Shown here: piece by piece, positions 34,098 to 43,471 of the stretch | Position numbering within the stretch: the stretch's first letter is position 1 | Layout: each line of letters opens with the position of its first letter | Assembly: GCA_963721175.1 (NCBI GenBank) | Contig: CAVRIG010000001.1 | Location: forward strand, 80,797-144,796 | DNA: 64,000 nt | Direction: 5' to 3' | Source: Aliishimia sp963721175 | GTDB taxonomy: Bacteria > Pseudomonadota > Alphaproteobacteria > Rhodobacterales > Rhodobacteraceae | Notes under the pieces: generated by a model | What the model was told of the DNA's origin: nothing | Database searches by the model: none | The model's input: the letters and a program-made list of their open reading frames with translations, nothing else | Position numbers and translations under genes: made by a program

Positions 34098-34966
34098 GCG
34101 CTCCTCCGGTCGAAGACGTCCCGCAACCCGTCGCCGAGGAAGGATGTCGCCAGCACCACCGACAGGATTGCCATGCCCGGCCCGAAGGCGATCCACCAGC
34201 TGTAGAAGCGCGTCGCACCCTCCGAGATCATCGAGCCCCATTCCGGGGCGGGCGGCGTCGCGCCGAGGCCGATGAAGCTGAGCGAGGCGGCAAGCAGGAC
34301 GACCTGCCCGAAATCCATGGTGGCGTTGATCAGCGTCGGCGCCCAGCAGAGCGGGAGGATGTGCACGCCCAGAACACGGAGCCGCCCTGCGCCGCCCGCG
34401 ACGGCGGCCTCGACATGCTCGTTCTCTCGTTTCTCCAGCACCTGCGCCCGCATCAGCCGGGCATAGATCGGCCACCAGACGATCACCATGGCGATGGAAG
34501 CATTGGCGAGCCCCGGACCCAGCACCGCCGCAACCGCCATGGCGAGAAGGATCGGCGGGAAGGACACCGTGACGTCCACCAGCCGCATGATGATGCTGTC
34601 CCACCAGCCGCCGAAGAAGCCTGCGAGTGCGCCGAGGGTGGAGCCGATGACGACCGCGCAGGCGACGACGAGGATGGCGATGGGGATCGACCAGATGGCG
34701 CCATGCATGGTGCGCGCGAAGACGTCGCGGCCGAGCGCGTCGGTGCCCAGCCAGAATTCCGCGGAGGGCGGCTGCAGGCGGCGGCCCACCATGGAAAGCG
34801 GATCGTCCAATGGCCACAAGCTGACAGTCACCACCGTGACGAGCCAGAAAAGCAGCATCGCCGCACCGATCCGTGCCGTGACGGGCAGGCGGCGCCAGAG
34901 GTCGCGCGCCCCCCGGAAGCGGCCGCGCGGCGCAGTCCCCGCCGAACTGGGGGATATCATCGCCAT
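34094..34966 (-). CDS. Dipeptide-type ABC transporter permease (DppC type)
   Basis: A 290-residue permease. After a 27-residue cytoplasmic N terminus it shows the first helix (MLLFWLVTVVTVSLWPL), the DppC hallmark FWLGTDALGRDVFART, GALAGFFGGWWDSIIMRLVD, and the coupling loop GVHILPLCWAPTLINATMDF. It starts at ATG 34966, one base after the dppB stop; a further ATG lies two codons downstream. The stop overlaps the GTG of the DppD-type gene. Confidence 0.92.
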   Translation of the reverse strand: MAMISPSSAGTAPRGRFRGARDLWRRLPVTARIGAAMLLFWLVTVVTVSLWPLDDPLSMVGRRLQPPSAEFWLGTDALGRDVFARTMHGAIWSIPIAILVVACAVVIGSTLGALAGFFGGWWDSIIMRLVDVTVSFPPILLAMAVAAVLGPGLANASIAMVIVWWPIYARLMRAQVLEKRENEHVEAAVAGGAGRLRVLGVHILPLCWAPTLINATMDFGQVVLLAASLSFIGLGATPPAPEWGSMISEGATRFYSWWIAFGPGMAILSVVLATSFLGDGLRDVFDRRSA

Positions 34967-34967
34967 G

Positions 34968-35981
34968 TCAGTGCACCTTGATCCGCGGATTGGCCCAGGC
35001 ATAGGCGATATCGGTCAGAAGGTTGGCCAGCAGGAAGGCGACGGAGCCGACGATGGTCACGCCCCCGATCGCCGGGTAGTCGAGCGAGGCCGCGGCGCGC
35101 ACGGCATAGGATCCGATGCCGGGCCAGGCGAAGATCGCCTCCGTCAGGACGGCGCCGGTGATCAGGTAGGCGAAGGTGAAGCCGAGGATGGTCAGCAGCG
35201 GGATGAGCGCGTTCGGCAGCGCATGTCCGATCAGCACGATGCGCTCCGGCGCGCCCTTGGCGCGGGCGGTGCGGGCGTAGTCCTGGCTCAACCCCTCGAT
35301 CAGGGAAGCGCGCACGATGCGGGTGATGATGCCGGTCACGGCCCAGCCCAGCACGAAGGCCGGGAGGGCGAGATGCGCCAGCGCCTGCCAGAAGAGCGAC
35401 ATGTCGCCGGCGAGAAGCGCGTCGATGGTGAAGAACCCGGTCTGCGTCGGCGGCGGGGTGACCCGCGGGGGCAGGCGGCCGGTGCCCGGAACGATCTGGA
35501 CCCGCACCGAAAAGAGGTAGAGCAGGATGAGACCCGACCAGAAGATCGGCAGCGACGAGCCGACCAGCGCGAAGATCCGCGCGACCCCGTCGATTGCGGT
35601 CCCCCGAAACCGCGCCGAGAGCAGACCAAGCGTCAGGCCGAGCGCCGTGCCCACGATCATCGCGGCGATCACCAGTTCCAGCGTCGCGGGCAGACGTTCG
35701 GCAATGTCGGCCGCGACCGGCCGGCGCGTCGTGAAGGAGGTGCCGAGATCACCCTGCAGCAGGTTGCCGATATAGGTCACGTAGCGGACCGGCAGCGGCT
35801 GATCGAGGCCCCACTGCGCCTTGACGCTGGCGACGATCTCGGGGTTCGACATCATCCGTTCGGGAACCAGGGCGGCCAGCGGGTCGCCCTTGGTCATTTG
35901 TGCGAGAACGAAAGAGACGCTCGCCACGCCCAGCAGCAGAAACGGAATCGCGATCAGCCGTCTGACGACATAGGCGAGCAT
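34968..35981 (-). CDS. Dipeptide-type ABC transporter permease (DppB type)
   Basis: A 337-residue permease with six predicted helices. It starts MLAYVVRRLIAIPFLLLGVA. Family landmarks are QWGLDQPLPVRYVTYIGNLL, GDLGTSFTTRRPVAADIAER, LPATLELVIAAM, the coupling loop GHALPNALIPLLTILGF, and the ending DIAYAWANPRIKVH. A proline-rich periplasmic loop (GRLPPRVTPPPTQ) is typical of the family. It lies six bases downstream of the binding-protein stop. It forms the channel with the DppC subunit. Confidence 0.93.
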   Translation of the reverse strand: MLAYVVRRLIAIPFLLLGVASVSFVLAQMTKGDPLAALVPERMMSNPEIVASVKAQWGLDQPLPVRYVTYIGNLLQGDLGTSFTTRRPVAADIAERLPATLELVIAAMIVGTALGLTLGLLSARFRGTAIDGVARIFALVGSSLPIFWSGLILLYLFSVRVQIVPGTGRLPPRVTPPPTQTGFFTIDALLAGDMSLFWQALAHLALPAFVLGWAVTGIITRIVRASLIEGLSQDYARTARAKGAPERIVLIGHALPNALIPLLTILGFTFAYLITGAVLTEAIFAWPGIGSYAVRAAASLDYPAIGGVTIVGSVAFLLANLLTDIAYAWANPRIKVH

Positions 35982-35987
35982 CCGTCC

Positions 35988-37574
35988 TCAGTTCCGCGTG
36001 ATCTCTGCCAGGGGCAGGTTGCAGCACGCGGAATATCTCACGCCCTCGACGTCGTTGCGGTAGGCCAACACGAGGTTCGGCGAGACGAGCGGTATGATGA
36101 TCGCATCCTTCATCATCTCCTCGCCCAGCTGCTGATAGATCGCATCGGCCTGGTCGCCGGCGGAGGCGAGAGCCTCCGCATAGAGGTCCGCCTGCGCCGC
36201 ATTGACCACGAGGTCGTCATTGCCGACACCGGCACGCGCCGTCCAGGGGTAGCCTTCGATCATGCCGAAATAGGCGATGTACTGGCCGGACCCGTAGTAG
36301 TCGGGCGCGTAGTAGACCGCCGTCACCGGCCATTCGCCCGCGCCCAGTTCGTCCCGCCAGACCGCCCAGGTCAGCGGCTTCAGCTCGAGCTCCACCCCGA
36401 CGGCCGCGAAATCCTGCTGCACCTTCTGCATCATGGTGTTGAAATCGACGCCATACACGTTGTCGTTGGGATAGCCTGCGACCAGCTTCAGGTCCGAGTG
36501 ACCCGCGTCCGCCAGCATCTGCTTGGCCTTCTCCACATCCTGTTCGCGCGGCGTGAGCCCGGATGTTCCGGGGAAGCCATTCGGGATCGGTGCGGCCTGT
36601 TTCGTGCCGTTGCCACCCACGGTGAAGTCGAGCATGCCGTCATAGTCGATGGCCAGAGCCAGCGCCTCGCGCACTTCTGGAGTCAGCACGTCGGCCATAC
36701 CCTTGGCACCGGGGATGAAGCCGATATAGACGAAGTTGTAGGAGGGGATCACCTCCGTCGTCACGTCGGCGGAGCGGATGGATTGCGCGGTGTCGGGATC
36801 GATCTGCATCGCGATGTCGACCTGGCCGGTCTCGAGCGCCTGCGCCTGGCTCACCGCGTCCTGGATCTGCGTCACCACGACCTCGGAGAAGCCCGGCGCT
36901 TCGCCCCAATACTCCTCGTTGCGGGTGAGGCGCAGTTCGGCCTCCGGCGAGTAGGAGGACAGCATGAACGGACCGGAGCCCGCGGAGTTGGAGAGGAACC
37001 ACGGCTCCGCCTGGTCGGCCTCCGCCGCGCTTTCGTCCGCGACCGCGCCATTGGCCTCGGCCACCTCGGCGTTGATGATGCCGGTATAGGGCGCGGAAAC
37101 CTTGTTGAGGAATTCCGAATTGGGCGCGTCGACGGTGAACTTGACCGTTTTCTCGTCCACCGCCTCGGCGCTGGAGAGCCCGTCCATCAGGAACGACGGC
37201 GACGCCTTCAGGTTCTTGAGCCGGTTGAAGGTCCAGATCACGTCCGAGGCCTCGACCGGCGAGCCGTCCGCGAAGGTGGCGTCGGTCAGGTTGAAGGTGA
37301 ATTCGGTGAAATCGTCGTTGACCTCCCAGCTCTCCGCGAGGTTCGGCACGAGCGATTGGTTGTCGGGGCCGAGCGTGACCAGCGTCTCGTAGACCGCCGT
37401 GAGGTAGAATTGGCAGGTGTCGCAGAAGGCACGCGACGGATCGAGCGAGTTGACGTCCATCGACCGCGCGATCACCAGCGTGTCGCTGTCCTGTGCTGTG
37501 GCCGGCGGCGCGACGAGCGCGCTTCCGGCGATGATGAGGGCGGCGAGGCCCTGCCTTGGTAGGAAGTATGTCAT
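35988..37574 (-). CDS. Peptide-type ABC transporter substrate-binding protein (SBP family 5)
   Basis: A 528-residue periplasmic protein with a Sec signal (LAALIIAGSALVAPPATAQ). The binding-protein core is recognisable: DPSRAFCDTCQFYLTAVYE, FNLTDATFADGSPVEASDV, SGPFMLSSYSPEAELRLTRN and EEYWGEAP. Four cysteines, in CDTC and a C-terminal SACC pair, may form disulfides in the periplasm. The start ATG at 37574 has a GGGAAACCC region upstream. It is preceded by a class III aminotransferase gene (35 bases), linking uptake to transamination. The ligand is not predictable; a primary amine or amino compound fits the neighbour (inference). Confidence 0.9.
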   Translation of the reverse strand: MTYFLPRQGLAALIIAGSALVAPPATAQDSDTLVIARSMDVNSLDPSRAFCDTCQFYLTAVYETLVTLGPDNQSLVPNLAESWEVNDDFTEFTFNLTDATFADGSPVEASDVIWTFNRLKNLKASPSFLMDGLSSAEAVDEKTVKFTVDAPNSEFLNKVSAPYTGIINAEVAEANGAVADESAAEADQAEPWFLSNSAGSGPFMLSSYSPEAELRLTRNEEYWGEAPGFSEVVVTQIQDAVSQAQALETGQVDIAMQIDPDTAQSIRSADVTTEVIPSYNFVYIGFIPGAKGMADVLTPEVREALALAIDYDGMLDFTVGGNGTKQAAPIPNGFPGTSGLTPREQDVEKAKQMLADAGHSDLKLVAGYPNDNVYGVDFNTMMQKVQQDFAAVGVELELKPLTWAVWRDELGAGEWPVTAVYYAPDYYGSGQYIAYFGMIEGYPWTARAGVGNDDLVVNAAQADLYAEALASAGDQADAIYQQLGEEMMKDAIIIPLVSPNLVLAYRNDVEGVRYSACCNLPLAEITRN

Positions 37575-37609
37575 AACGGGTTTCCCTGTTGGCGCTTGGT
37601 TGCGACCGC

Positions 37610-38878
37610 TCATGCCTCCATCAGGGCCACCAGCACCGGCGATGGCTCGAGGGAGTCGCGGTTTCGCATGATGTCCTCGAAGGCGGCGCCTGTCGCCTCG
37701 AGCGTCTGGGCGATGTCCGCTTCGGTCATGGCCGCGTTGATGAACATGTTGTGGTAGGGGGACAGGTACACGCCACGCCTCAGTGCCGCCGCGCAGAAGG
37801 CATAGCCGAGGCGGAAGTCGGGATCGTCCTCGAAAAGCACCATCGGCATCGTCTCGGGACCGGTGTGGCGCAGTTCGAAGCCGAACCCGAGCGCCTGGTC
37901 CACGAGGCCGCGGCGGAAGAGCGCGCCGATCTTCTGCATCCGCTCGAGATAGTCCGACTCGCGCACGATCCGCAGGGTTTCCAGCGCCGCCGCCATCGGT
38001 GCCGCCGAGTACCAGAAGGAGCCGGTGACGAAGACGGCCGAGGCGGCCTTGCGTGCCCGGTCGTTGCCCATCAGCGCCGAGATCGGCTGCCCATTGCCCA
38101 ACACCTTTCCCCAGGCCGAGAGGTCCGGGCGCACGCCCACCGTCTCCCACGAGCAGTCTCGGGCCAGGCGGAAGCCCGCGCGGACATCGTCGACCACGAG
38201 CAGTGCGTCGTGTTCGTCGGCCAGCGCGCGCGCCGTGCGGGCGTATTCCGCGTTCGGCAGGGATTGGTCGGCGAAGGTGTCGTGCCGAAACGGCGCCGCG
38301 AAGATCCCCGCGAGGTCGTCGCCCGCCTGCCGCGCCGCGTCCGTCAGCGCCTGCGGGTCGTTGTAGTCGAAGTAGATCAGGTGCGCGCGATCCTCGGCCA
38401 CGACGCCACCCGGCCGCGGCGTGCTCCAGGGCAGGGAGCCATGGTAGGCATTTTTCGCGACCAGCACCTTGCGCCGATTGCGGTGCGCACGCGCGATCAT
38501 CAGCGCCATCGTGGTGGCGTCCGAGCCGTTCTTGCAGAACATCGCCCAGTCGGCATGCGAGATCATGCCGACCAGCGCTTCGGCCAGATCGACGATCAGC
38601 GGGGAGGGTCCCGTCGCCGTGTCGATGCGGGCCTGCTGCTTCTCGACGGCGCGCATCACGTCGGGGTGGCCGTAGCCCAGCAGGTTGGGGCCGTAGGCGC
38701 ACATGAAGTCGATATAGACGTTGCCGTCCACGTCGGTGAGGCGCGTCCCTTCGGCCTTGGTGAAGAACTGCGGGAAACCGTCTGGCATCAGGATCGTCGA
38801 CTGGTGCCCGTACATTCCACCGGGGATGACCTGGGCGGCACGATCACGCAGGGCGCGATCCTTGGCGTTGCTCCACAT
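37610..38878 (-). CDS. Class III PLP-dependent aminotransferase (glutamate-1-semialdehyde aminomutase-like)
   Basis: A 422-residue fold-type I PLP enzyme. Landmarks: GGMYGHQSTILMPDGFPQFF, DVDGNVYIDFMCAYGPNLLG, FCKNGSDATTMALMIARAH (phosphate-binding), AKNAYHGSLPW, LLVVDDVRAGFRL (Asp for the pyridine nitrogen) and the PLP lysine in SAWGKVLGNGQPISAL. The GSAM-like features are clear, but the genomic context is catabolic rather than tetrapyrrole synthesis, so it more likely handles an imported amino compound. It starts at ATG 38878 with GGGAAATGGGGA upstream. A 13-base imperfect palindrome lies 24 bases before the start. Confidence 0.9.
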   Translation of the reverse strand: MWSNAKDRALRDRAAQVIPGGMYGHQSTILMPDGFPQFFTKAEGTRLTDVDGNVYIDFMCAYGPNLLGYGHPDVMRAVEKQQARIDTATGPSPLIVDLAEALVGMISHADWAMFCKNGSDATTMALMIARAHRNRRKVLVAKNAYHGSLPWSTPRPGGVVAEDRAHLIYFDYNDPQALTDAARQAGDDLAGIFAAPFRHDTFADQSLPNAEYARTARALADEHDALLVVDDVRAGFRLARDCSWETVGVRPDLSAWGKVLGNGQPISALMGNDRARKAASAVFVTGSFWYSAAPMAAALETLRIVRESDYLERMQKIGALFRRGLVDQALGFGFELRHTGPETMPMVLFEDDPDFRLGYAFCAAALRRGVYLSPYHNMFINAAMTEADIAQTLEATGAAFEDIMRNRDSLEPSPVLVALMEA

Positions 38879-38901
38879 GGCTTCCCCATTTCCCTGAAAA
38901 A

Positions 38902-38914
38902 ACTTCAGTTAAGT
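38902..38914. repeat. Imperfect palindrome upstream of the aminotransferase gene
   Basis: ACTTCAGTTAAGT (ACTT-N5-AAGT with partial symmetry inside) lies 24 bases upstream of the aminotransferase ATG, where a repressor could act. A related CAACTGAAAT lies at 38942-38951. The regulator is unknown. The rest of the 264-base spacer up to the transketolase gene shows nothing recognisable. Confidence 0.35.
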
Positions 38915-39142
38915 CGAGCGTAGGACCGGAAATTTCATCCTGCAACTGAAATCTCGGGCACTACGTGCGCGCGGGCACATGCTGCCCCGAATGCGGCAGA
39001 ACGAGCGCCGATTGCCGAGGTGGTGGACGATTGATGTCGTCTTGCAATGCAGATTGGTCAAGCTCATCGACGGGATGCCGTGCCTGGAATCATTCCGAAT
39101 TTCTTCAGGTATAACAGGCACCTGATGCAGCCGGAAACCGCC

Positions 39143-40174
39143 TCAGGCCCGCGCTTTCAGAAACGCCCGTGCGACCGCTGTCACGCCCGGCGCATCGAGC
39201 CGATACGTGTCGTAGAGCGCCGCGGGCGGGCCAACCTCGACGTAGCGGTCCGGCACGCCGTGTTTCAGGAACGGAATTCGGGGCAGGGCGACGAGGGTAT
39301 CGGCCACGGCACTGCCCAGCCCGCCGGTGAGGTTGTGCTCCTCCACCGTCATGATCGCGCCCGTCTCCGTCGCGGCCGCTTCGATCTCCCGCGTATCGAG
39401 CGGGCTGATCGTGTGCATGTCCACCACCCGGACGGAGATGCCGTCGCCCGACAGGGTTTCGGCGGCGTCGAGCGCGGCGCGGACCATGCTGCCGGTGGCG
39501 ATGATGGTGAGGTCGCGGCCGTCGCGCAGGCGGATCGCCTTGCCGATCTCCAGCTCCGGCACCTCGGCATAGACCTCCGGGTCGCGGCCGCGGCCCAGCC
39601 GGATGTACATCGCGCCCGGATGATCCACGGACTTGCGCAGCACCGCGCGCAGATGGTTGGCGTCGGTCGCGCAGATCACGGTGAGGTCGGCCATGACGCG
39701 TAGCATGCCCAGATCCTCGAGCGCATGGTGCGAGGTTCCGTAAAAGCCCATGGACATTCCGGAATGCGTACCGATCACGCGGACCGGCATCCGCGGGTAG
39801 GCGCAATCGGTTCGGATCTGCTCGGCTCCCAGGATGGCGGCGAAACTCGCGAACGTGGCGACATAGGGCACGAGTCCGCAGGCGGCCATGCCGGCGGCGG
39901 CGGTGATCATGTTCTTCTCCGCGATGCCGAAATCGAAGAAGCGGTCCGGATGCGCGTCCCTGAAATCATTGGTGCGGTTGGCCGAGGCGAGGTCGGCCGT
40001 CGCGACGACGATCCGGGGATCGGTGCGGGCGATCTCCGCCAGCTCCTCGCCCAGCACGAAGGCGGGCATGCCCTTCCTCGGCGTGCCGCGCACGGATCGA
40101 TGGTCCTTGAAGGAGGTCACGCCCTCGGTCGTGCCCCGGAAGATCTCCGCCTCGTTCTGCATGTCGGTGCTCAT
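39143..40174 (-). CDS. Transketolase family protein, C-terminal half (pyrimidine-binding and C domains)
   Basis: A 343-residue protein equivalent to the second half of transketolase. Landmarks: IVVATADLASANRTNDFRD, RFFDFGIAEKNMITAAAGMA (the Glu that contacts the ThDP pyrimidine), GLVPYVATFASFA, YGTSHHALEDLGMLRV, and the C-terminal TMVRAALDAAETL-like segment. It starts at ATG 40174, overlapping the stop of the N-terminal half gene (ATGA). The two subunits must associate for activity. Split transketolases are frequent in catabolic clusters for unusual sugars or ketols; the donor and acceptor here are unknown. Confidence 0.9.
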   Translation of the reverse strand: MSTDMQNEAEIFRGTTEGVTSFKDHRSVRGTPRKGMPAFVLGEELAEIARTDPRIVVATADLASANRTNDFRDAHPDRFFDFGIAEKNMITAAAGMAACGLVPYVATFASFAAILGAEQIRTDCAYPRMPVRVIGTHSGMSMGFYGTSHHALEDLGMLRVMADLTVICATDANHLRAVLRKSVDHPGAMYIRLGRGRDPEVYAEVPELEIGKAIRLRDGRDLTIIATGSMVRAALDAAETLSGDGISVRVVDMHTISPLDTREIEAAATETGAIMTVEEHNLTGGLGSAVADTLVALPRIPFLKHGVPDRYVEVGPPAALYDTYRLDAPGVTAVARAFLKARA

Positions 40175-41037
40175 TCCGCGGGCTCCGGTTCATAGGGCCG
40201 CAGCCCGGCTTCGAGTTCCTGCATGACGTCGTCGTAATCGTCGCCGGCGAGGTTTCCGACATGCCAGTCGAGCGACATTTCCATCCGCTTCACGCCGCGC
40301 CCCTTCACGGTGTCGAAGACGATGGCCTGCGGCTTGCCGGTGGTGCCGTTCCCCAAGGCGTCGAAGGCGCCGACGACGGCGGGCAGGTCGTGCCCGTCCA
40401 CCCGCTGCACGTCCCAGCCGAAGGCGGCGAGGCGCTGGTGCACCGGCTCGATCGACATGATGTCCTCGGTATGGCCGTCGATGCAGAGCCCGTTGCGGTC
40501 GAGCAGGATGACCAGGTGACCCAGCTGGAAATGCCCGGCGGCGATGACCGCCTCCCAGATCTGGCCCTCCGACATCTCACCGTCGCCCAGCATCACGAAG
40601 GTGCGGTAGTCGCGGCCCTGCATCCGTCCTGCCAGCGCCATGCCCAGCCCGACCGAGAGGCCATGGCCCAGCGAACCGGAGGAGAAATCGAGACCCCGCA
40701 CCTTCTTCATGTCCGGGTGATCGCCATAGTTCGAGCCGAGCCGCGTATAGGTGTCGAGCTCGGACGCATCGAAATAGCCCAGATCCGCCAGCACGGGGTA
40801 GAGGCCGATGGCGGCATGCCCCTTTGACATGACGAACCTGTCGCGGTCGGCCCAGTCGGGATCGGACGGCTCGATCCGCATTTGCGCGTAGTAGAGCGCG
40901 GCGAGGATCTCGGCGCAGGAAAAGGTGGAGGCGTAATGCCCGGCACCCGCGATGCGCGTCAGCCGGACGGTCTCTGTGCGGATGAACTTCGCCCGGTCCT
41001 CGAGGACCGCGTAGTTGACATTGGAGCGGTGTGTCAT
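40171..41037 (-). CDS. Transketolase family protein, N-terminal half (ThDP diphosphate-binding domain)
   Basis: A 288-residue protein matching the first half of transketolase. It contains GHYASTFSCAEILAALYY, RDRFVMSKGHAAIGLY, GSLGHGLSVGLGMALAGR and the ThDP/Mg motif MLGDGEMSEGQIWEAVIAAG ending toward LDRNGLCIDG. It starts at ATG 41037. It is the first gene of the minus-strand unit that continues with the C-terminal half and, after 264 bases, the aminotransferase and dipeptide-type importer. A 15-base inverted repeat lies 160 bases upstream (41198-41212). Confidence 0.9.
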   Translation of the reverse strand: MTHRSNVNYAVLEDRAKFIRTETVRLTRIAGAGHYASTFSCAEILAALYYAQMRIEPSDPDWADRDRFVMSKGHAAIGLYPVLADLGYFDASELDTYTRLGSNYGDHPDMKKVRGLDFSSGSLGHGLSVGLGMALAGRMQGRDYRTFVMLGDGEMSEGQIWEAVIAAGHFQLGHLVILLDRNGLCIDGHTEDIMSIEPVHQRLAAFGWDVQRVDGHDLPAVVGAFDALGNGTTGKPQAIVFDTVKGRGVKRMEMSLDWHVGNLAGDDYDDVMQELEAGLRPYEPEPAE

Positions 41038-41349
41038 CGGCGGCCTCCAACTGGGATGGAACGCACAACTGATATCCCGCGCGCGTTTCCGGCACAACAG
41101 ACACCGTAGCAGGCGGTGGCGACGGGCGCGAATTTCACGGGTCTTTGAGCCCCTCACTGCCCGCACGACGGACGAGAAACGCAAGTACCGGCGCGATTTC
41201 CACGTGGTGGAATGACGGCCGGTACGCCGCTGCCGACCCCGAAAACCTCCTCGCGCAACGGCGCTGACGCCGTATTCCGATTTATTTGTTTGAGCGCTCA
41301 AAAAAAGTTGTTACATTGCTTCGAACCTCGAACCGACGGAGTACAAATC
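41038..41349. other. Divergent intergenic region between transketolase and Rieske operons
   Basis: No gene is seen in these 312 bases. The inverted repeat TTCCAC-GTG-GTGGAA lies at 41198-41212 and is a candidate operator for the transketolase side. The palindrome at 41289-41302 with an overlapping -35/-10 pair belongs to the Rieske side. Confidence 0.5.
41289..41317 (+). promoter_or_regulatory. Promoter of the Rieske operon overlapped by a GAGCGCTC palindrome (TetR-type operator)
   Basis: TTTGAGCGCTCAAA (41289-41302) is a perfect 14-base palindrome. Its left half supplies a possible -35 TTGAGC (41290-41295), which is followed after 16 bases by TACATT (41312-41317) as -10. A repressor bound here would block polymerase. 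The same core plus one extra pair is found at 47877-47892 next to the TetR gene at 48012, making that protein the likely regulator. The first codon of the operon is 48 bases further on. Confidence 0.65.
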
Positions 41350-42567
41350 ATGCCCGCAGCGTCCCAAGTGCAAGACCTGCCGATCGACCATGACCGCAAG
41401 GGATCTGCCGGCCTGGAGCTACTTCAACACCGAAATGCTCGAGATGGAAAAGGATCTGCTGTTCCGCTCCCATTGGCAGCTTGTCTGCCACGTCAACGAC
41501 CTGCCGGAGCCGGGCGATTTCGTCACGCTGGATTGCGTCGGCGAACGGGCGCTGGTCATTCGCGGCAAGGACGGGGTGCTGCGCGGCTTTCACAACCTCT
41601 GCCGTCACCGCGGATCGCGCGTCGTGGCCGCGGAGCAGGGCAATTGCAGGAACGCCATCGTCTGCCCTTTCCACGGCTGGGTCTACAACCTCGACGGCAC
41701 CTTGCGCGGCGCGGCGCAGCCGGAAAAGCTGCCCGGAGCTGGATTCCGGTCGCCTTCGGCCTCAAACCGATCGAGACCGACATCTGGCGCGGCTTCGTCT
41801 TCGTGCGGTTCCGTCCCGGTCCGCAACCCGCCATGTCCGAGGTGCTGGCGCGCTTCGACGCCGAGATCGACCAGTACGACCTCGAAGGGCTCATGCCCTC
41901 CGGCGAGGGGTTCTATGCCGAAGTGGCGGACGTGAACTGGAAGTGCATCCGCGATGTCGACAACGAAGGCTATCACGTGCCGATGGCGCATCCCGGTCTG
42001 CAGGACCTATTCGGCAGCAACTATTACGACGAGGACTTCAAGGACGGCGCCTCGCGATCCTACTCCGAATTCCGCGAGTCGAACCATCGGCTCTGGAGCG
42101 TGCGCGCCTATACATCGATCCTGCAGGCGCCACCGAGGGCTGGACGACAGCCATGCCAAGGCCTGGCTCTATATCGGGCTGTTTCCCAATTGCGTGCTTG
42201 GCATCTACCCCGATTGCGTCAAGTTCTACCAGGAGTTCCCGGTGGAGTACGGCAGGACCATGCAGCGCGGCACGACCTACAGGCTGGGCGACGAGGACCG
42301 CAGGATGCGGCTCTCGCGCTATCTCAGCAGCCGGATCGACCGGCTGACCTCCGAAGAGGACGAGGAACTGGTGCGCTGGTCCTGGGAGGCCGCGTTTTCA
42401 AGCGGTTACGACGGCGTCATCCTGTCGGACCTCGAGAACACGCGTGCGCAGCTATCATGACTGCCTGCGCGAACATTTCCCGGTGCTGAACGAAGACGAA
42501 CCGCCCCGCGGCGAGGTCGCGACCCGCAACGCCGAACTGCTGGCGGCCAGAGGCCGCGGCCGAATGA
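41350..42567 (+). CDS. Rieske non-haem iron oxygenase alpha subunit, frameshifted
   Basis: About 405 codons. It has a Rieske [2Fe-2S] centre (LCRHRGSR followed 16 residues later by CPFHGWVYN) and the mononuclear iron site (NWKCIRDVDNEGYHVPMAHP, giving the His pair and nearby Asp). The size and motif spacing fit ring-hydroxylating or N-demethylating oxygenases. The start ATG at 41350 is separated from the rest by a shift near 41392. Further shifts occur near 41740, near 42130, near 42440 and near 42551. Correcting the last one gives an ending LLAAEAAAE whose stop overlaps the permease ATG. No reductase gene is found in the window. Confidence 0.82.
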
Positions 42568-43471
42568 GTCGTCGGCCGGCCGCTCCGCATGGGCACGCAC
42601 TAGTGGCTTGGCGCCTGGATCGCGAGGCGGGCCAGGGGCTGCGGCTGATCAGCCCGACCCTGGTCTATGTGCTGGTGATGCTGGCCGCGCCCCTGCTGAT
42701 GGTCATCACCTTCAGCTTCTGGACGCAGGATTACCTGGACATCGACACCACGCCGACGCTGGCCAACTACCGCGAGGCATGGGGCACGCCGCTCTATCAG
42801 GTGCTGATGTGGCGCTCGCTCAAGATCTCGGTGATCGTGACGGTCGTGACCGTCCTGCTGGCCTTTCCCGATCGCCTATTACCTGTCGTTCCATGTCACC
42901 CGGCGCAAGGCGCTGTGGCTGTTCCTGATCACCGTGCCGTTCTGGACCAGCTACCTGCTGCGCGTGTTCCTGTGGAAGGTGATCCTCGGCTATAACGGCG
43001 TGCTCAACACCGCGCTTGATCGGGCTGGGGTTCATCGACGAGCCGCTGACCTTCATCCTCTACAATCTCAACGCCGTGGTGATCACGCTGGCCCACGCCT
43101 GGGCGCCCTTCGCGATCCTGCCCATCTTCGTGGCGCTGGAAAAGATCGACCGGTCGCTGCTCGAGGCCGCGACGGACCTCGGCGACAGCCCGATGCGGCG
43201 CTTCTTTCGCATCACCCTGCCGCTGGCGATGCCGGGCATCGTCGCCTCGACGCTGATCGTCCTGATCCCGACCGTCGGCGATTTCATCACGCCGCGGCTG
43301 GTGGGCGGGACCGACGGGCTGATGATCTCCAACATGATCCAGATCCAGTTCGGCAAGGCCAACAACGCGCCGCTGGGCGCCGCGCTCGCGGTTTCGTCGA
43401 TGGTGGTAATCGGGCTGATCAGCGTGGGCATATTCCTGGTGGGCAAGAAGCTCGGAGGGCGGGTGCGATGA
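42564..43471 (+). CDS. Polyamine/betaine-type ABC transporter permease (PotB type), frameshifted
   Basis: About 302 codons. Readable in pieces: ISPTLVYVLVMLAAPLLMVI (first helix), TVPFWTSYLLRVFLWKVILG, the GVLN motif, and from 43016 on a clean frame with LDRSLLEAATDLGDSP and the coupling loop RRFFRITLPLAMPGIVAST. TM helices and the FWTSYLLR element are typical of PotB/spermidine-putrescine-type permeases. Shifts lie near 42868 and near 43018. The start overlaps the Rieske gene stop, and the stop overlaps the next permease ATG (ATGA). It would be an inner-membrane channel subunit together with the PotC-type protein. Confidence 0.85.

Noticed and set aside
42444..42995. Apparent oxygenase-permease fusion
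   Set aside because: An extra A near 42551 removes the oxygenase stop; corrected, the stop and the permease ATG overlap as ATGA.
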